From Caballeronia sp031450805 (GTDB taxonomy: Bacteria > Pseudomonadota > Gammaproteobacteria > Burkholderiales > Burkholderiaceae): a stretch of DNA of 64,000 nucleotides. Below the pieces are notes generated by a model. It did no database searches. It saw only the letters and a list, made by a program, of their open reading frames with translations, and was not told the origin of the DNA. Positions 41,115-49,413 of this stretch are shown here, one piece after another. The position numbers and the translations under genes are program-made. Where the stretch lies: the NCBI RefSeq assembly GCF_031450805.1, contig NZ_JARTVY010000001.1, positions 1,178,001 to 1,242,000 on the forward strand, written 5' to 3'. Position 1 is the stretch's first letter, and each line of letters opens with the position of its first letter.

Positions 41115-41335
41115 AGAAACTCCTCGAAGTGCCCGCACGTGACCTCGCAGCAGAGAGTCCGTGGAGAATGTCAAACGGCAGCGAATCTGTGCTGTTCGGC
41201 ACACTGCTCGTGCGTTGAAGCTCACATGATAGTTCGTCATCCTTATATTGAAATTAAGCGCAGTTGATTCATTCTGTGCCAAAAGCCCGCGGGCGATTCA
41301 ACGGAAAGAGCGCGCTGTCCTCCAGCCGCGTCCAA

Positions 41336-41383
41336 AAAAAACCCGCTGGGTCTCGCGACCGCAGCGGGTTTTTTTGCGTCGAT
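41336..41383. terminator. ung terminator, repeat copy B
   Basis: This is the same hairpin as 40846-40893, with one difference at 41369. It begins four bases after the ung stop codon and has long A and T runs on each side. Confidence 0.88.
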
Positions 41384-41387
41384 TCCT

Positions 41388-42161
41388 TCAATCCGGCAGC
41401 CGCCAGTCGATCGGCTCCCGCCCTTGTTGCACGAGATACTCATTCGCGCGCACGAAATGCCCGCATCCGAGAAATCCGCGATGCGCCGACAGCGGCGAAG
41501 GATGCGGCGCTTCCAGTACGCAATGCGCCTTTCCCGTCCCTTCGATCAACCCGCGCTTCGCCTGGGCATGCGCGCCCCACAGCATAAAGACGAGGCCATC
41601 GTGCCGAAGCGCCATCTCGTGGATGAGCGTGTCGGTGCATTGCTCCCATCCGCGTTTCGCGTGACTGCCGGCTTTATCGCGCTCGACGGTCAGCGATGTG
41701 TTGAGCAACAGCACGCCTTGCTTCGCCCACGCATCGAGACAGCCGTGCGACGGCGCTGCAAAGCCGAGACTCGCGTGAATCTCCTTGAAGATGTTGCGCA
41801 GCGACGGCGGCGGGCGCACCGGCGCGGGCACCGAGAATGCAAGGCCGTGCGCCTGTGGCGCACCCTTGTCCTCGCCGTGGTACGGGTCCTGGCCGAGAAC
41901 GATCACCTTGACGTCTTCGGGGCGCGTCAGGCGCAGCGCGCGGAAAACATCGGCGGGATAGACCGTCTTGCCCGTGGCGCGCTCCGCATCGACGAATTCG
42001 CATAGCGCCACATAGCGCGGGCTGTCGATGAACGCCTTCAGATGACGCCGCCAGTCGGCGGGCAGGGCGTCGAACTGGCTTTCGAGCGTAGTAAAGCCCG
42101 ACGCGTCGGATGCGTCCGGTGCGGCTTCGGCTTCCCCGAAAAGAGACGGCTGACGATTCAT
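41388..42161 (-). CDS. ung: Uracil-DNA glycosylase
   Basis: The 257-residue protein has GQDPYHGEDKGAPQAHGLAF with the catalytic Asp, and HPSPLSAHRGFLGCGHF, the family 1 DNA-intercalation motif. It removes uracil from DNA. The ATG at 42161 overlaps the stop of the CYTH gene by four bases. It is the last gene of the trp-led leftward run. Confidence 0.96.
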   Translation of the reverse strand: MNRQPSLFGEAEAAPDASDASGFTTLESQFDALPADWRRHLKAFIDSPRYVALCEFVDAERATGKTVYPADVFRALRLTRPEDVKVIVLGQDPYHGEDKGAPQAHGLAFSVPAPVRPPPSLRNIFKEIHASLGFAAPSHGCLDAWAKQGVLLLNTSLTVERDKAGSHAKRGWEQCTDTLIHEMALRHDGLVFMLWGAHAQAKRGLIEGTGKAHCVLEAPHPSPLSAHRGFLGCGHFVRANEYLVQQGREPIDWRLPD

Positions 42162-42811
42162 GCTTCGGCGTCGTTGATATGAGTCTCTGGCCGCTCGCGC
42201 AGCCGATACCCGCGCTGCGCCTTGCTGACGTCCTCGGGATCGAGCGCCGGAAAGGCGCCGCGCAACTCGGCGGCAAGCGTTTCGAGCGCGCTTGCGTCGC
42301 CCGATTTCAGCTCGATCTCCAGTTCGCTGATCTCCGCGCGGCGCGGCTCGCCATCGACTTCCGCAGTGATCGCGCCGGAATCGAGCGCGACTTCGATCTG
42401 CGATCCTTCGCGCTCGACATCCCACACGATGCGCGTGAAATCGGTCCGAAACAGCGCGATGAGATCCGGCGCGGCGGCTTGCAATGCGTCGCGGGCGGCG
42501 TCGTCGTCGCAGGCGGCGAGAAGGGCATCGATTTCGAGCGCCTCGCCCAGGACCGGCAATTCCCATTCGTGCCGGCTATGCAATCCGGCCTTCGCTTCGC
42601 CGAGCGTCTTGTAGGTCTGCAGCCATTGCTCCGGCGTGCGGCGCAGGCGCAACGCGGACTTCGCCTTGGCGAGCGTCAGCGACGGCGTGTCGAAGTAGAC
42701 ATTGCCGAGCGTCATCGGCTTTCCCGCGCCGGTGCGTTCGTCGAAGAAACGTGCGACATCGTCTTGCGACGAAGGCGGCAGCGCCAGCTTGATTTCTCGT
42801 TCGATACCCAC
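42158..42811 (-). CDS. CYTH-domain triphosphatase
   Basis: The 217-residue protein starts with the ExExK motif (EREIK, residues 4-8) and has LRLRRT and HEWELPV, the charged strands that line the CYTH tunnel. This is the single-domain version of YgiF-type inorganic triphosphatase, without the C-terminal CHAD domain. It lies 11 bases after trpC and overlaps ung by four bases. Confidence 0.87.
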   Translation of the reverse strand: MGIEREIKLALPPSSQDDVARFFDERTGAGKPMTLGNVYFDTPSLTLAKAKSALRLRRTPEQWLQTYKTLGEAKAGLHSRHEWELPVLGEALEIDALLAACDDDAARDALQAAAPDLIALFRTDFTRIVWDVEREGSQIEVALDSGAITAEVDGEPRRAEISELEIELKSGDASALETLAAELRGAFPALDPEDVSKAQRGYRLRERPETHINDAEA

Positions 42812-42822
42812 GATTGTGCCCG

Positions 42823-43608
42823 TCAGAAGAACATGCGGGCGAGTTCCGCGCCCGGATCGTCGGCGCGCATGAACGCTTCGCCCACGAGGAAGCTATGCAC
42901 GTGCATCGCGCGCAGCCGCTCGACATCGACGCGCGACAGAATGCCCGACTCCGTCACGACGATACGATCATCCGGCACCGATTCGAGCATGCCGATGGTC
43001 GTGTCGATCGTCGTCTGAAACGTGCGCAGATTGCGGTTGTTGATGCCGATCAGCGGCGTCTTGAGCGTCAGCGCATTGCGCAGTTCGTCGGCGTCGTGCA
43101 CTTCGACGAGCACCGCGAGCCCGAGCGAATGCGCATACGCTTCGAGGTCCTGCATCTGCGACAGTTCGAGCGCGGCGGCGATCAGCAGGATGCAGTCGGC
43201 GCCCATCGCGCGCGCTTCGATGATCTGATACGGATCGATGATGAAGTCTTTGCGCAGCACCGGCAGACTGCACGCGGCGCGCGCTTCTTCGAGATACGCG
43301 ACGCTGCCCTTGAAGAACTGCACGTCGGTCAGCACGGACAGACACGCGGCGCCGCCTTGCTCATACGAACGGGCGATGTCGGCCGGCACGAAATGCTCGC
43401 GCAACACGCCCTTGGACGGACTCGCCTTCTTCACCTCGGCAATGACAGCAGCCTGATTCGCCGCGTGCTTCGCGCGCAAGGCGCCGACGAAATCGCGCAA
43501 GTCCCGCGCGCTGGCTTCGAGCTTCAGTTCTTCGAGCGGCGCGCTTTGTTCGGCGGCGCGGATTTCCTCGCGCTTGACCGCAATGATGCGATCCAGAATG
43601 TCACTCAT
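42823..43608 (-). CDS. trpC: Indole-3-glycerol phosphate synthase
   Basis: The 261-residue TIM barrel has AEVKKASPSKGVLREHF, VLRKDFIIDPYQI and IGINNRNLRTF, the known active-site loops of TrpC. It closes the indole ring in tryptophan synthesis. It follows trpD by 12 bases. No TrpF domain is fused. Confidence 0.97.
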   Translation of the reverse strand: MSDILDRIIAVKREEIRAAEQSAPLEELKLEASARDLRDFVGALRAKHAANQAAVIAEVKKASPSKGVLREHFVPADIARSYEQGGAACLSVLTDVQFFKGSVAYLEEARAACSLPVLRKDFIIDPYQIIEARAMGADCILLIAAALELSQMQDLEAYAHSLGLAVLVEVHDADELRNALTLKTPLIGINNRNLRTFQTTIDTTIGMLESVPDDRIVVTESGILSRVDVERLRAMHVHSFLVGEAFMRADDPGAELARMFF

Positions 43609-43620
43609 GTCGGCTTCCGT

Positions 43621-44652
43621 TTAACTTTTGAACTGCTGCGTGAACTTGGCCAGCGTCTCGACCTTCTCGCGCGCCGCGCCGCTCGCGATAGCCTCGCGCG
43701 CCGCAGCCATGCCATCCGCGATCGAATCGACGACATCTGCGGCATACAGCGCCGCGCCCGCGTTCATCGTAACGATTTCACGCGCGACGCCCGCCTTGTT
43801 GTTCAGCGCGCCGAGCAGCATGGCCTTCGATTCCTGCGCGTCCTGCACCTTCAGCGTGCGGTTCGACACCATCTGCAAGCCGAAGTCCTCGGGATGAATT
43901 TCGTACTCGGTCACTTCGCCGTTCCTCAGTTCGCCGACCTTGGTCGCGGCCCCCAGCGACACTTCGTCCATGCCGTCCTTGCCGTACACGACGAGCACGT
44001 GTTTCGCGCCGAGCCGCTGCATCACGCGGACCTGGATGCCGACGAGATCCTCGTGGAACACGCCCTGCAGCTGATTCGGCGCGCCCGCCGGATTCGTCAG
44101 CGGCCCGAGAATGTTGAAGATGGTCCGCACGCCGAGTTCGCGTCGCACCGGCGCGATGTTTTTCATCGCTGGATGATGATTCGGCGCGAACATGAAGCCC
44201 ATGCCGGTTTCGTGAATCGATGCGGCCACCTGTTCAGGCGTCAGATCGATATTGACGCCGAGCGTTTCGAGCACGTCCGCGCTGCCCGACTTGCTCGACA
44301 CGCCGCGGTTGCCGTGCTTGGCGACCTTCGCGCCGGCGGCCGCCGTGACGAACATCGACGCAGTGCTGATATTGAAGGTATGCGAGCCATCGCCGCCGGT
44401 GCCGACGATATCGACGAAATTGGAGTTGTCGTCGACTTCGACGTGATTGGCGAACTCGCGCATGACGGTGGCCGCCGCCGCGATTTCACCGATGGTTTCC
44501 TTCTTCACGCGCAAGCCGGTGATGATCGCGGCGGCCATCACGGGCGACATCTCGCCGCGCATGATCGTGCGCATCAGGTGCAGCATCTCGTCGTGGAATA
44601 TCTCGCGATGCTCGATCGTGCGTTGCAGCGCTTCCTGTGCAGTGATGGTCAT
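43621..44652 (-). CDS. trpD: Anthranilate phosphoribosyltransferase
   Basis: The 343-residue protein has VGTGGDGSHTFNIST, which binds phosphoribosyl pyrophosphate, and KHGNRGVSSKSGSADVLE. Its ATG overlaps the trpG stop by four bases. It is separate from trpG rather than fused as in E. coli. Confidence 0.97.
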   Translation of the reverse strand: MTITAQEALQRTIEHREIFHDEMLHLMRTIMRGEMSPVMAAAIITGLRVKKETIGEIAAAATVMREFANHVEVDDNSNFVDIVGTGGDGSHTFNISTASMFVTAAAGAKVAKHGNRGVSSKSGSADVLETLGVNIDLTPEQVAASIHETGMGFMFAPNHHPAMKNIAPVRRELGVRTIFNILGPLTNPAGAPNQLQGVFHEDLVGIQVRVMQRLGAKHVLVVYGKDGMDEVSLGAATKVGELRNGEVTEYEIHPEDFGLQMVSNRTLKVQDAQESKAMLLGALNNKAGVAREIVTMNAGAALYAADVVDSIADGMAAAREAIASGAAREKVETLAKFTQQFKS

Positions 44653-45239
44653 CGTTTCGCGCCCTTGCCTGCGGTAGTGTTTTTCACGAAGTTCTCGAGC
44701 AGGGCGTGACCGTGCTCGGAGAGAATCGATTCCGGATGAAACTGCACGCCTTCCACTTCCAGGTCCCTGTGCCGTACACCCATGATCTCGCCGTCCGGTG
44801 TCCACGCTGACACTTCCAGACAGTCGGGCAGAGACTCACGTTCAATTGCAAGCGAGTGATAGCGCGTGACGTTGAAGTGTTTGGGCAGATCGGAGAACAC
44901 GCCCTTACAGTCGGTTTCGATCTGGCTCACCTTGCCGTGCATGATGGTCTGCGCGCGCACGACGCGTCCGCCGAACGCCTCGCCGATCGCCTGGTGGCCG
45001 AGGCACACGCCGAGAATCGGCAGCTTGCCGGAGAACTCGCGCAGCACGTCGAGCGTGATGCCCGCGTGCTGCGGATTGCTCGGTCCCGGCGACAGGCAAA
45101 TGCGGTCGGGTTCCAGCTTCGCGATGTCATCGAGCGTGATTTCGTCGTTACGATAGGTGCGCACGTCCTCGCCGAGCTCGCCGAAGTACTGGACCAGGTT
45201 ATAGGTGAACGAGTCGTAGTTATCGATCATCAGCAGCAT
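44649..45239 (-). CDS. trpG: Anthranilate synthase, glutamine amidotransferase subunit
   Basis: The 196-residue class I amidotransferase has the nucleophile Cys79 in GVCLGHQAIGEAFGG and the His/Glu pair in QFHPESIL. It supplies ammonia to TrpE. It starts 12 bases after trpE. In many bacteria it also serves para-aminobenzoate synthesis, which cannot be judged here. Confidence 0.96.
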   Translation of the reverse strand: MLLMIDNYDSFTYNLVQYFGELGEDVRTYRNDEITLDDIAKLEPDRICLSPGPSNPQHAGITLDVLREFSGKLPILGVCLGHQAIGEAFGGRVVRAQTIMHGKVSQIETDCKGVFSDLPKHFNVTRYHSLAIERESLPDCLEVSAWTPDGEIMGVRHRDLEVEGVQFHPESILSEHGHALLENFVKNTTAGKGAKR

Positions 45240-45251
45240 GGTCTTGTCTCC

Positions 45252-46748
45252 TCAGAAGTCGCTGTCGAGGCCGTCTTGCACTTGCTCGGCGGCGCGCAAC
45301 ACGGCGCGTGCCTTGTTTTCCGTCTCTTGCCATTCGGACTCGGGCACCGAATCGGCCACGACGCCCGCCGCCGCCTGAACATACAGATTGCCCTTGTTGA
45401 TGAGGCCGGTGCGGATCGCGATCGCCAGATCCATCTCGCCGCTGAACGACAGATACCCGACCGCGCCACCATACAGTCCGCGCTTGACGGGCTCCAGTTC
45501 GTCGATCAGTTCCATCGCGCGCACTTTCGGCGCACCGGACAGCGTGCCGGCCGGGAACGTGGCGCGCAGCACGTCGAAGTTGTTCATGCCGGGCTTCAGC
45601 TTTCCTTCGACAGAACTCACGATGTGCTGAACGTGCGAGTATTTTTCGATGACCATCTTGTCCGTCACCGCGACCGAACCCGTCTGCGCGATGCGGCCCA
45701 CGTCGTTGCGCGCGAGGTCGATCAGCATCACGTGTTCGGCGATTTCCTTCGGATCGTTCAGCAATTCGGTGGCGAGCTCGGCGTCGCGCTCGGGCGTGTT
45801 GCCGCGCGGACGCGTGCCGGCGAGCGGGCGAATCGTCACGATGCGATCCTCGGCGCGCTTCTCCTGCCGAACGAGAATTTCGGGCGACGCGCCGACCACG
45901 TGCACATCCCCGCCGAAGTTGTAGTAGTACATGTACGGCGACGGATTCAACGACCGCAGCGCGCGATACAGCGAGAGTGGATTGTCGCGGAACGGCTTGA
46001 TGAGACGCTGGCCGACCTGCACCTGCATCAGTTCGCCCGCCGCGATATATTCCTTCGCGCGTCGCACGGCGTTCAGATAATCCTCTTTCGCGAACTCGCG
46101 ATAGGTCTCCGTTCGCACGCTCGCGGAGGTCACCGGCGGCTGCACGGTCGCGCGCAGCCGGCCGCGCAGTTCGCGCAGACGATGCTTCGCCTTCGCGTAG
46201 GCTTCGGGCTTCGTGGGATCGGCGTAGACGATCAGATACAGCTTGCCCGCAAGGTTGTCGATGACCGCGACTTCCTCGGTCAGCAGCAACTGGATGTCGG
46301 GCAGGCCGAGGTCGTCGCGCGGGGCCGTGTCCGCCAGTTTTTTCTCGATGTAACGCACTGCGTCATAGCCGAAGTAACCGGCGAGACCGCCGCAAAAACG
46401 CGGCAAGCCCGGACGCAGCGCCACTTTGAAGCGCTTCTGGAATCGCTCGATGAACGCGAGCGGATCGCCTTCGTGGGTTTCCGTCACGGCGCCATCGGTG
46501 ACGACTTGCGACACGCCGTTCTGCACACGCACCATCGTGCGCGCCGGCAAGCCGATGAACGAATAGCGCCCGAAACGCTCGCCGCCGACCACCGATTCGA
46601 GCAGGAACGAGTTCGCGCCATTGCGTTCAGGTTGCGCGAGCTTGAGGTAAAGCGAGAGCGGCGTTTCGAGATCGGCGAGCGCTTCGGCGATCAGCGGAAT
46701 GCGGTTGTAGCCTTCATTGGCCAGCGATTGGAATTCGAGTTCGGTCAT
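45252..46748 (-). CDS. trpE: Anthranilate synthase component I
   Basis: The 498-residue protein has the chorismate-binding domain with RPLAGTRPRG, MLIDLARNDVGRIA and GTLSGAPKVRAMELID. An N-terminal regulatory part contains LLESVVGGERFGRYSFIG, of the kind that binds tryptophan for feedback inhibition. The ATG follows AAGGATCGCAAC. It heads the trpEGDC run. Confidence 0.97.
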   Translation of the reverse strand: MTELEFQSLANEGYNRIPLIAEALADLETPLSLYLKLAQPERNGANSFLLESVVGGERFGRYSFIGLPARTMVRVQNGVSQVVTDGAVTETHEGDPLAFIERFQKRFKVALRPGLPRFCGGLAGYFGYDAVRYIEKKLADTAPRDDLGLPDIQLLLTEEVAVIDNLAGKLYLIVYADPTKPEAYAKAKHRLRELRGRLRATVQPPVTSASVRTETYREFAKEDYLNAVRRAKEYIAAGELMQVQVGQRLIKPFRDNPLSLYRALRSLNPSPYMYYYNFGGDVHVVGASPEILVRQEKRAEDRIVTIRPLAGTRPRGNTPERDAELATELLNDPKEIAEHVMLIDLARNDVGRIAQTGSVAVTDKMVIEKYSHVQHIVSSVEGKLKPGMNNFDVLRATFPAGTLSGAPKVRAMELIDELEPVKRGLYGGAVGYLSFSGEMDLAIAIRTGLINKGNLYVQAAAGVVADSVPESEWQETENKARAVLRAAEQVQDGLDSDF

Positions 46749-47145
46749 GTTGCGATCCTTGATCGACGCGCGCTTTCATCTGGAGATGCGGCATCGGGAA
46801 GAATTGGGGCGCTGCGATCGGCTTGTTTCTCGCGTTGTCGGCAGATGCGTGCGAGCCGCACGGATACGGTTCGGACGGCGATCGAACGCCTCGCGGCAGC
46901 GCGCGGCATGCGCCACATAGGACGCACGGCAACGCATGCCGAAGCACGGCTCGATGTACCAAATAACGGAAACGGCGCGGGGTTGCGCAGCGAAACAAAA
47001 AACGGATGCTGAAGCGAGTGCAGTCAGATGCGACATGGCTTCAGCGTACCTCGGGCGAGGTTAGCGCGACCAGCGACGCCAGGGCCAGGCTCCCCGGTCG
47101 ATGCTGCTCAGACTCCGTTTTCTGTTGAGAAACATGAAAGATGGA
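46749..47145 (-). promoter_or_regulatory. gph-trpE intergenic region with a candidate terminator hairpin
   Basis: On the minus strand, an 8-bp stem (GCTGAAGC, 47038-47045, with its complement at 47008-47015) around a 22-base loop is followed five bases later by a run of six T (46997-47002). It could end the rpe-gph transcript or be part of a trp leader. No tryptophan-rich leader peptide is seen, so attenuation of the E. coli kind is not supported. Confidence 0.45.
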
Positions 47146-47886
47146 CTATTCAGTCAGGGTGGTGTCGGGCGGCGCCAGTGTCGCGGCGATCGCCATGGCT
47201 GCGGTTCGCAGCGTGGAAACTATACCATCGGATTTCACCGATTGCACTGCTTTCCCGTGGTTATAGCCATAGGGCACGGTAAGCGTGGCCATGCCGGCGG
47301 CGCGGCCCGCGAGCGCATCGTTCTCCGAATCGCCGACCGCGACGGTGTCGCGCGGCAGCACGTCGAGGCGTTCGCACGCGGTGAGCATCGGCAACGGATC
47401 GGGCTTCTTGAGCGCGACCGAATCGCCACCGAGAATCACCTTGAAATACTGCGCCACGCCAAAGTGCGACAGCAGTTCCACCGCAAAGCGATGCGGCTTG
47501 TTCGTCACGCACGCGAGCGCGATGCCGAGTTCGCGCATTGCTTCCAGACCTTCCTTCACGTCGGGAAAGAGCGTCGAATGCTTGCCGTTGATCTTCGCGT
47601 ATTCGCTTTGATAGGTGGCGAGCGCGTCGTCGAATCGGGCGGTGGCCTGCGGGTGCGGCAGACGGGCGGCGAGCACGCTGCGGATCAGATTCTCCGAGCC
47701 CTTGCCGATGTAGCCGACGACTTCATCGCGCGTAACGAGCGGTTCCACGTCGATGTGCGCGAGCATGCCGTTGAGGGCGGCGACGAAGTCGTCGGCGGTA
47801 TCCACCATGGTGCCGTCGAGGTCGATGATGGCCGCGCGGATGGGCCGGTTCGCAAAGGCGGGCAACGCCGCCTGGGTATCGCTCAT
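47146..47886 (-). CDS. gph: Phosphoglycolate phosphatase
   Basis: The 246-residue HAD protein has motif I AAIIDLDGTMVDT, the cap domain, motif II ACVTNKPHRF and motif IV VAVGDSENDALAGRAAG. It removes phosphate from 2-phosphoglycolate. Its start overlaps the rpe stop by four bases, an arrangement seen widely. Confidence 0.94.
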   Translation of the reverse strand: MSDTQAALPAFANRPIRAAIIDLDGTMVDTADDFVAALNGMLAHIDVEPLVTRDEVVGYIGKGSENLIRSVLAARLPHPQATARFDDALATYQSEYAKINGKHSTLFPDVKEGLEAMRELGIALACVTNKPHRFAVELLSHFGVAQYFKVILGGDSVALKKPDPLPMLTACERLDVLPRDTVAVGDSENDALAGRAAGMATLTVPYGYNHGKAVQSVKSDGIVSTLRTAAMAIAATLAPPDTTLTE

Positions 47887-48572
47887 TGTTGCGCTCCCGA
47901 ATTCGCCAGTTCGACACGCATCGCGTCGATCACCTGCTTATAGTCAGGCTTGCCGAAGATGGCCGAGCCCGCGACGAACGTGTCCGCGCCGGCCGCGGCG
48001 ATTTCCGCGATGTTGTCCACTTTCACGCCGCCGTCGATCTCGAGGTGGATGTGACGGCCCGTGCGCTCGCGGTAAGCGTCGATGCGCGCACGCGCTTCGC
48101 GCAGCTTGTGGAGCGCTTCGGGAATGAACGACTGCCCGCCGAAGCCCGGATTGACCGACATGATCAGAATGAGATCGAGCCGGTCCATTACGTGATCGAG
48201 ATAATTCAACGGCGTTGCGGGATTGAACACGAGGCCCGCCTTGCAGCCGTGGTCGCGGATCAGCGACAGCGTGCGGTCGATGTGATCCGAACCTTCCGGA
48301 TGAAAGCTGATCACATTGGCGCCGGCTTTCGCGAAATCGGGCACGATGCGATCGACGGGGCGCACCATCAGATGCACGTCGATAGGCACATCCACGTGCG
48401 GGCGGATGGCCTCGCAGACCATCGGGCCGATGGTGAGATTCGGCACGTAGTGGTTGTCCATTACGTCGAAGTGAATCCAGTCGGCTCCGGCGGCGACGAC
48501 GTTGCGGACTTCCTCGCCGAGCCGGGAAAAATCCGCCGAAAGAATGCTGGGAGCGATGTGAAATTGCGCCAT
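47883..48572 (-). CDS. rpe: Ribulose-phosphate 3-epimerase
   Basis: The 229-residue TIM barrel has IAPSILSADFSRLGEEV, HFDVMDNHYVPNLTIGP, IMSVNPGFGGQSFI and LEIDGGVKVDN, with the catalytic Asp and metal ligands of Rpe. It interconverts ribulose- and xylulose-5-phosphate. It is the first gene of the rpe-gph pair and diverges from apaG across about 286 bases with no convincing gene. Confidence 0.97.
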   Translation of the reverse strand: MAQFHIAPSILSADFSRLGEEVRNVVAAGADWIHFDVMDNHYVPNLTIGPMVCEAIRPHVDVPIDVHLMVRPVDRIVPDFAKAGANVISFHPEGSDHIDRTLSLIRDHGCKAGLVFNPATPLNYLDHVMDRLDLILIMSVNPGFGGQSFIPEALHKLREARARIDAYRERTGRHIHLEIDGGVKVDNIAEIAAAGADTFVAGSAIFGKPDYKQVIDAMRVELANSGAQQ

Positions 48573-48858
48573 GAGCGTATCTGATAGAGAGGCCAGAGGA
48601 CGTGAAAGCCTGGTGGCTCGCAGGCCAGCAGGCGCGAAGCGCGGTCAGCGTGCGGCCCCGAGTCCGAAGCCGTGATTCTAACCCGCGATTTTCCCGGCGT
48701 AATTCGGCCGAATGGCCAACCGAACGCTACTCGCTACGCTCCGCGCGCAGGATTGCGTGTTGCGGGCACGGGCTGCATCAAGCAGAATGCGTGACCAATA
48801 GCGGCACACTCGCTTGCTGTCTGCCGGCAGTGAAGCGACGAATTGACTTGGAACAACG

Positions 48859-49233
48859 ATGAGCCAGTACGAATTCAGCGTGTCCGTCGAGACGCGATAC
48901 CTGCCCGAACAGTCCGATCCGGACAGCCGCCAATATGCCTTCGCCTACACACTGACGATCCGCAACACCGGCGAGGTCGCGGCTCAGCTCATTTCGCGGC
49001 ACTGGATCATTACCGACAGTGACAGCCACGTACAGGAAGTAAAGGGACTCGGCGTAATCGGGCAGCAGCCGCTCCTGCCGCCCGGCGAGCAGTTCGAATA
49101 TACGAGCTGGGCGGTTATCGCGACGCCGGTCGGCACGATGCGCGGCGAATACTTCTGCGTCGCGGAAGACGGCGAGCGCTTCGAGGCGCCGATTGCTGAA
49201 TTTGCGCTGCACATGCCGCGTACGTTGCATTGA
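48859..49233 (+). CDS. apaG: ApaG protein
   Basis: The 124-residue immunoglobulin-like protein has YAFAYTLTIRNTGEVAAQLI, HWIITDSDSHVQEVKGLGVI and the glycine-rich LPPGEQFEYTSWA. The family is linked to Co/Mg resistance and Ap4A metabolism; the biochemical role is uncertain. It diverges from rpe. Confidence 0.95.
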   Translation: MSQYEFSVSVETRYLPEQSDPDSRQYAFAYTLTIRNTGEVAAQLISRHWIITDSDSHVQEVKGLGVIGQQPLLPPGEQFEYTSWAVIATPVGTMRGEYFCVAEDGERFEAPIAEFALHMPRTLH

Positions 49234-49235
49234 GA

Positions 49236-49385
49236 TTAACGGCGCCTGGCTGCGTCGTTCTCGCGGTTCCGGTGTTTCTTCTTGCCCGATGCCGTCCACG
49301 CGACGATGAAAATCAGCAAGGCAAGCGCCACGAGCGCCTCGAGCGCAAAAATCAGCATTGGATATTCGTCGAACAGATCAGACAT
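49236..49385 (-). CDS. Small single-pass membrane protein, 49 residues
   Basis: An ATG at 49385 opens a frame ending with TAA at 49236-49238. The product has an acidic N-terminus (MSDLFDEYP), one hydrophobic segment of about 21 residues (LIFALEALVALALLIFIVAW) and a strongly basic tail (KKKHRNREN), the classic pattern of a bitopic inner-membrane microprotein. CCGCC precedes the start, without a clear binding site. It fills the gap between apaG (converging, three bases apart) and mltA (diverging, 28 bases apart). The exact fit to the gap supports it as a real gene. Confidence 0.68.
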   Translation of the reverse strand: MSDLFDEYPMLIFALEALVALALLIFIVAWTASGKKKHRNRENDAARRR

Positions 49386-49413
49386 GGCGGTTCCCATCAA
49401 GAACGAGCATTGT

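Noticed and set aside
46776..47036. A possible trp leader peptide upstream of trpE
   Set aside because: The frame has only one tryptophan and no cluster of Trp codons before the hairpin, so classical attenuation is not supported.
48602..48862. An 86-codon plus-strand frame before apaG
   Set aside because: It overlaps the apaG start, has an irregular Arg/Ser/Cys-rich composition and no ribosome binding site.
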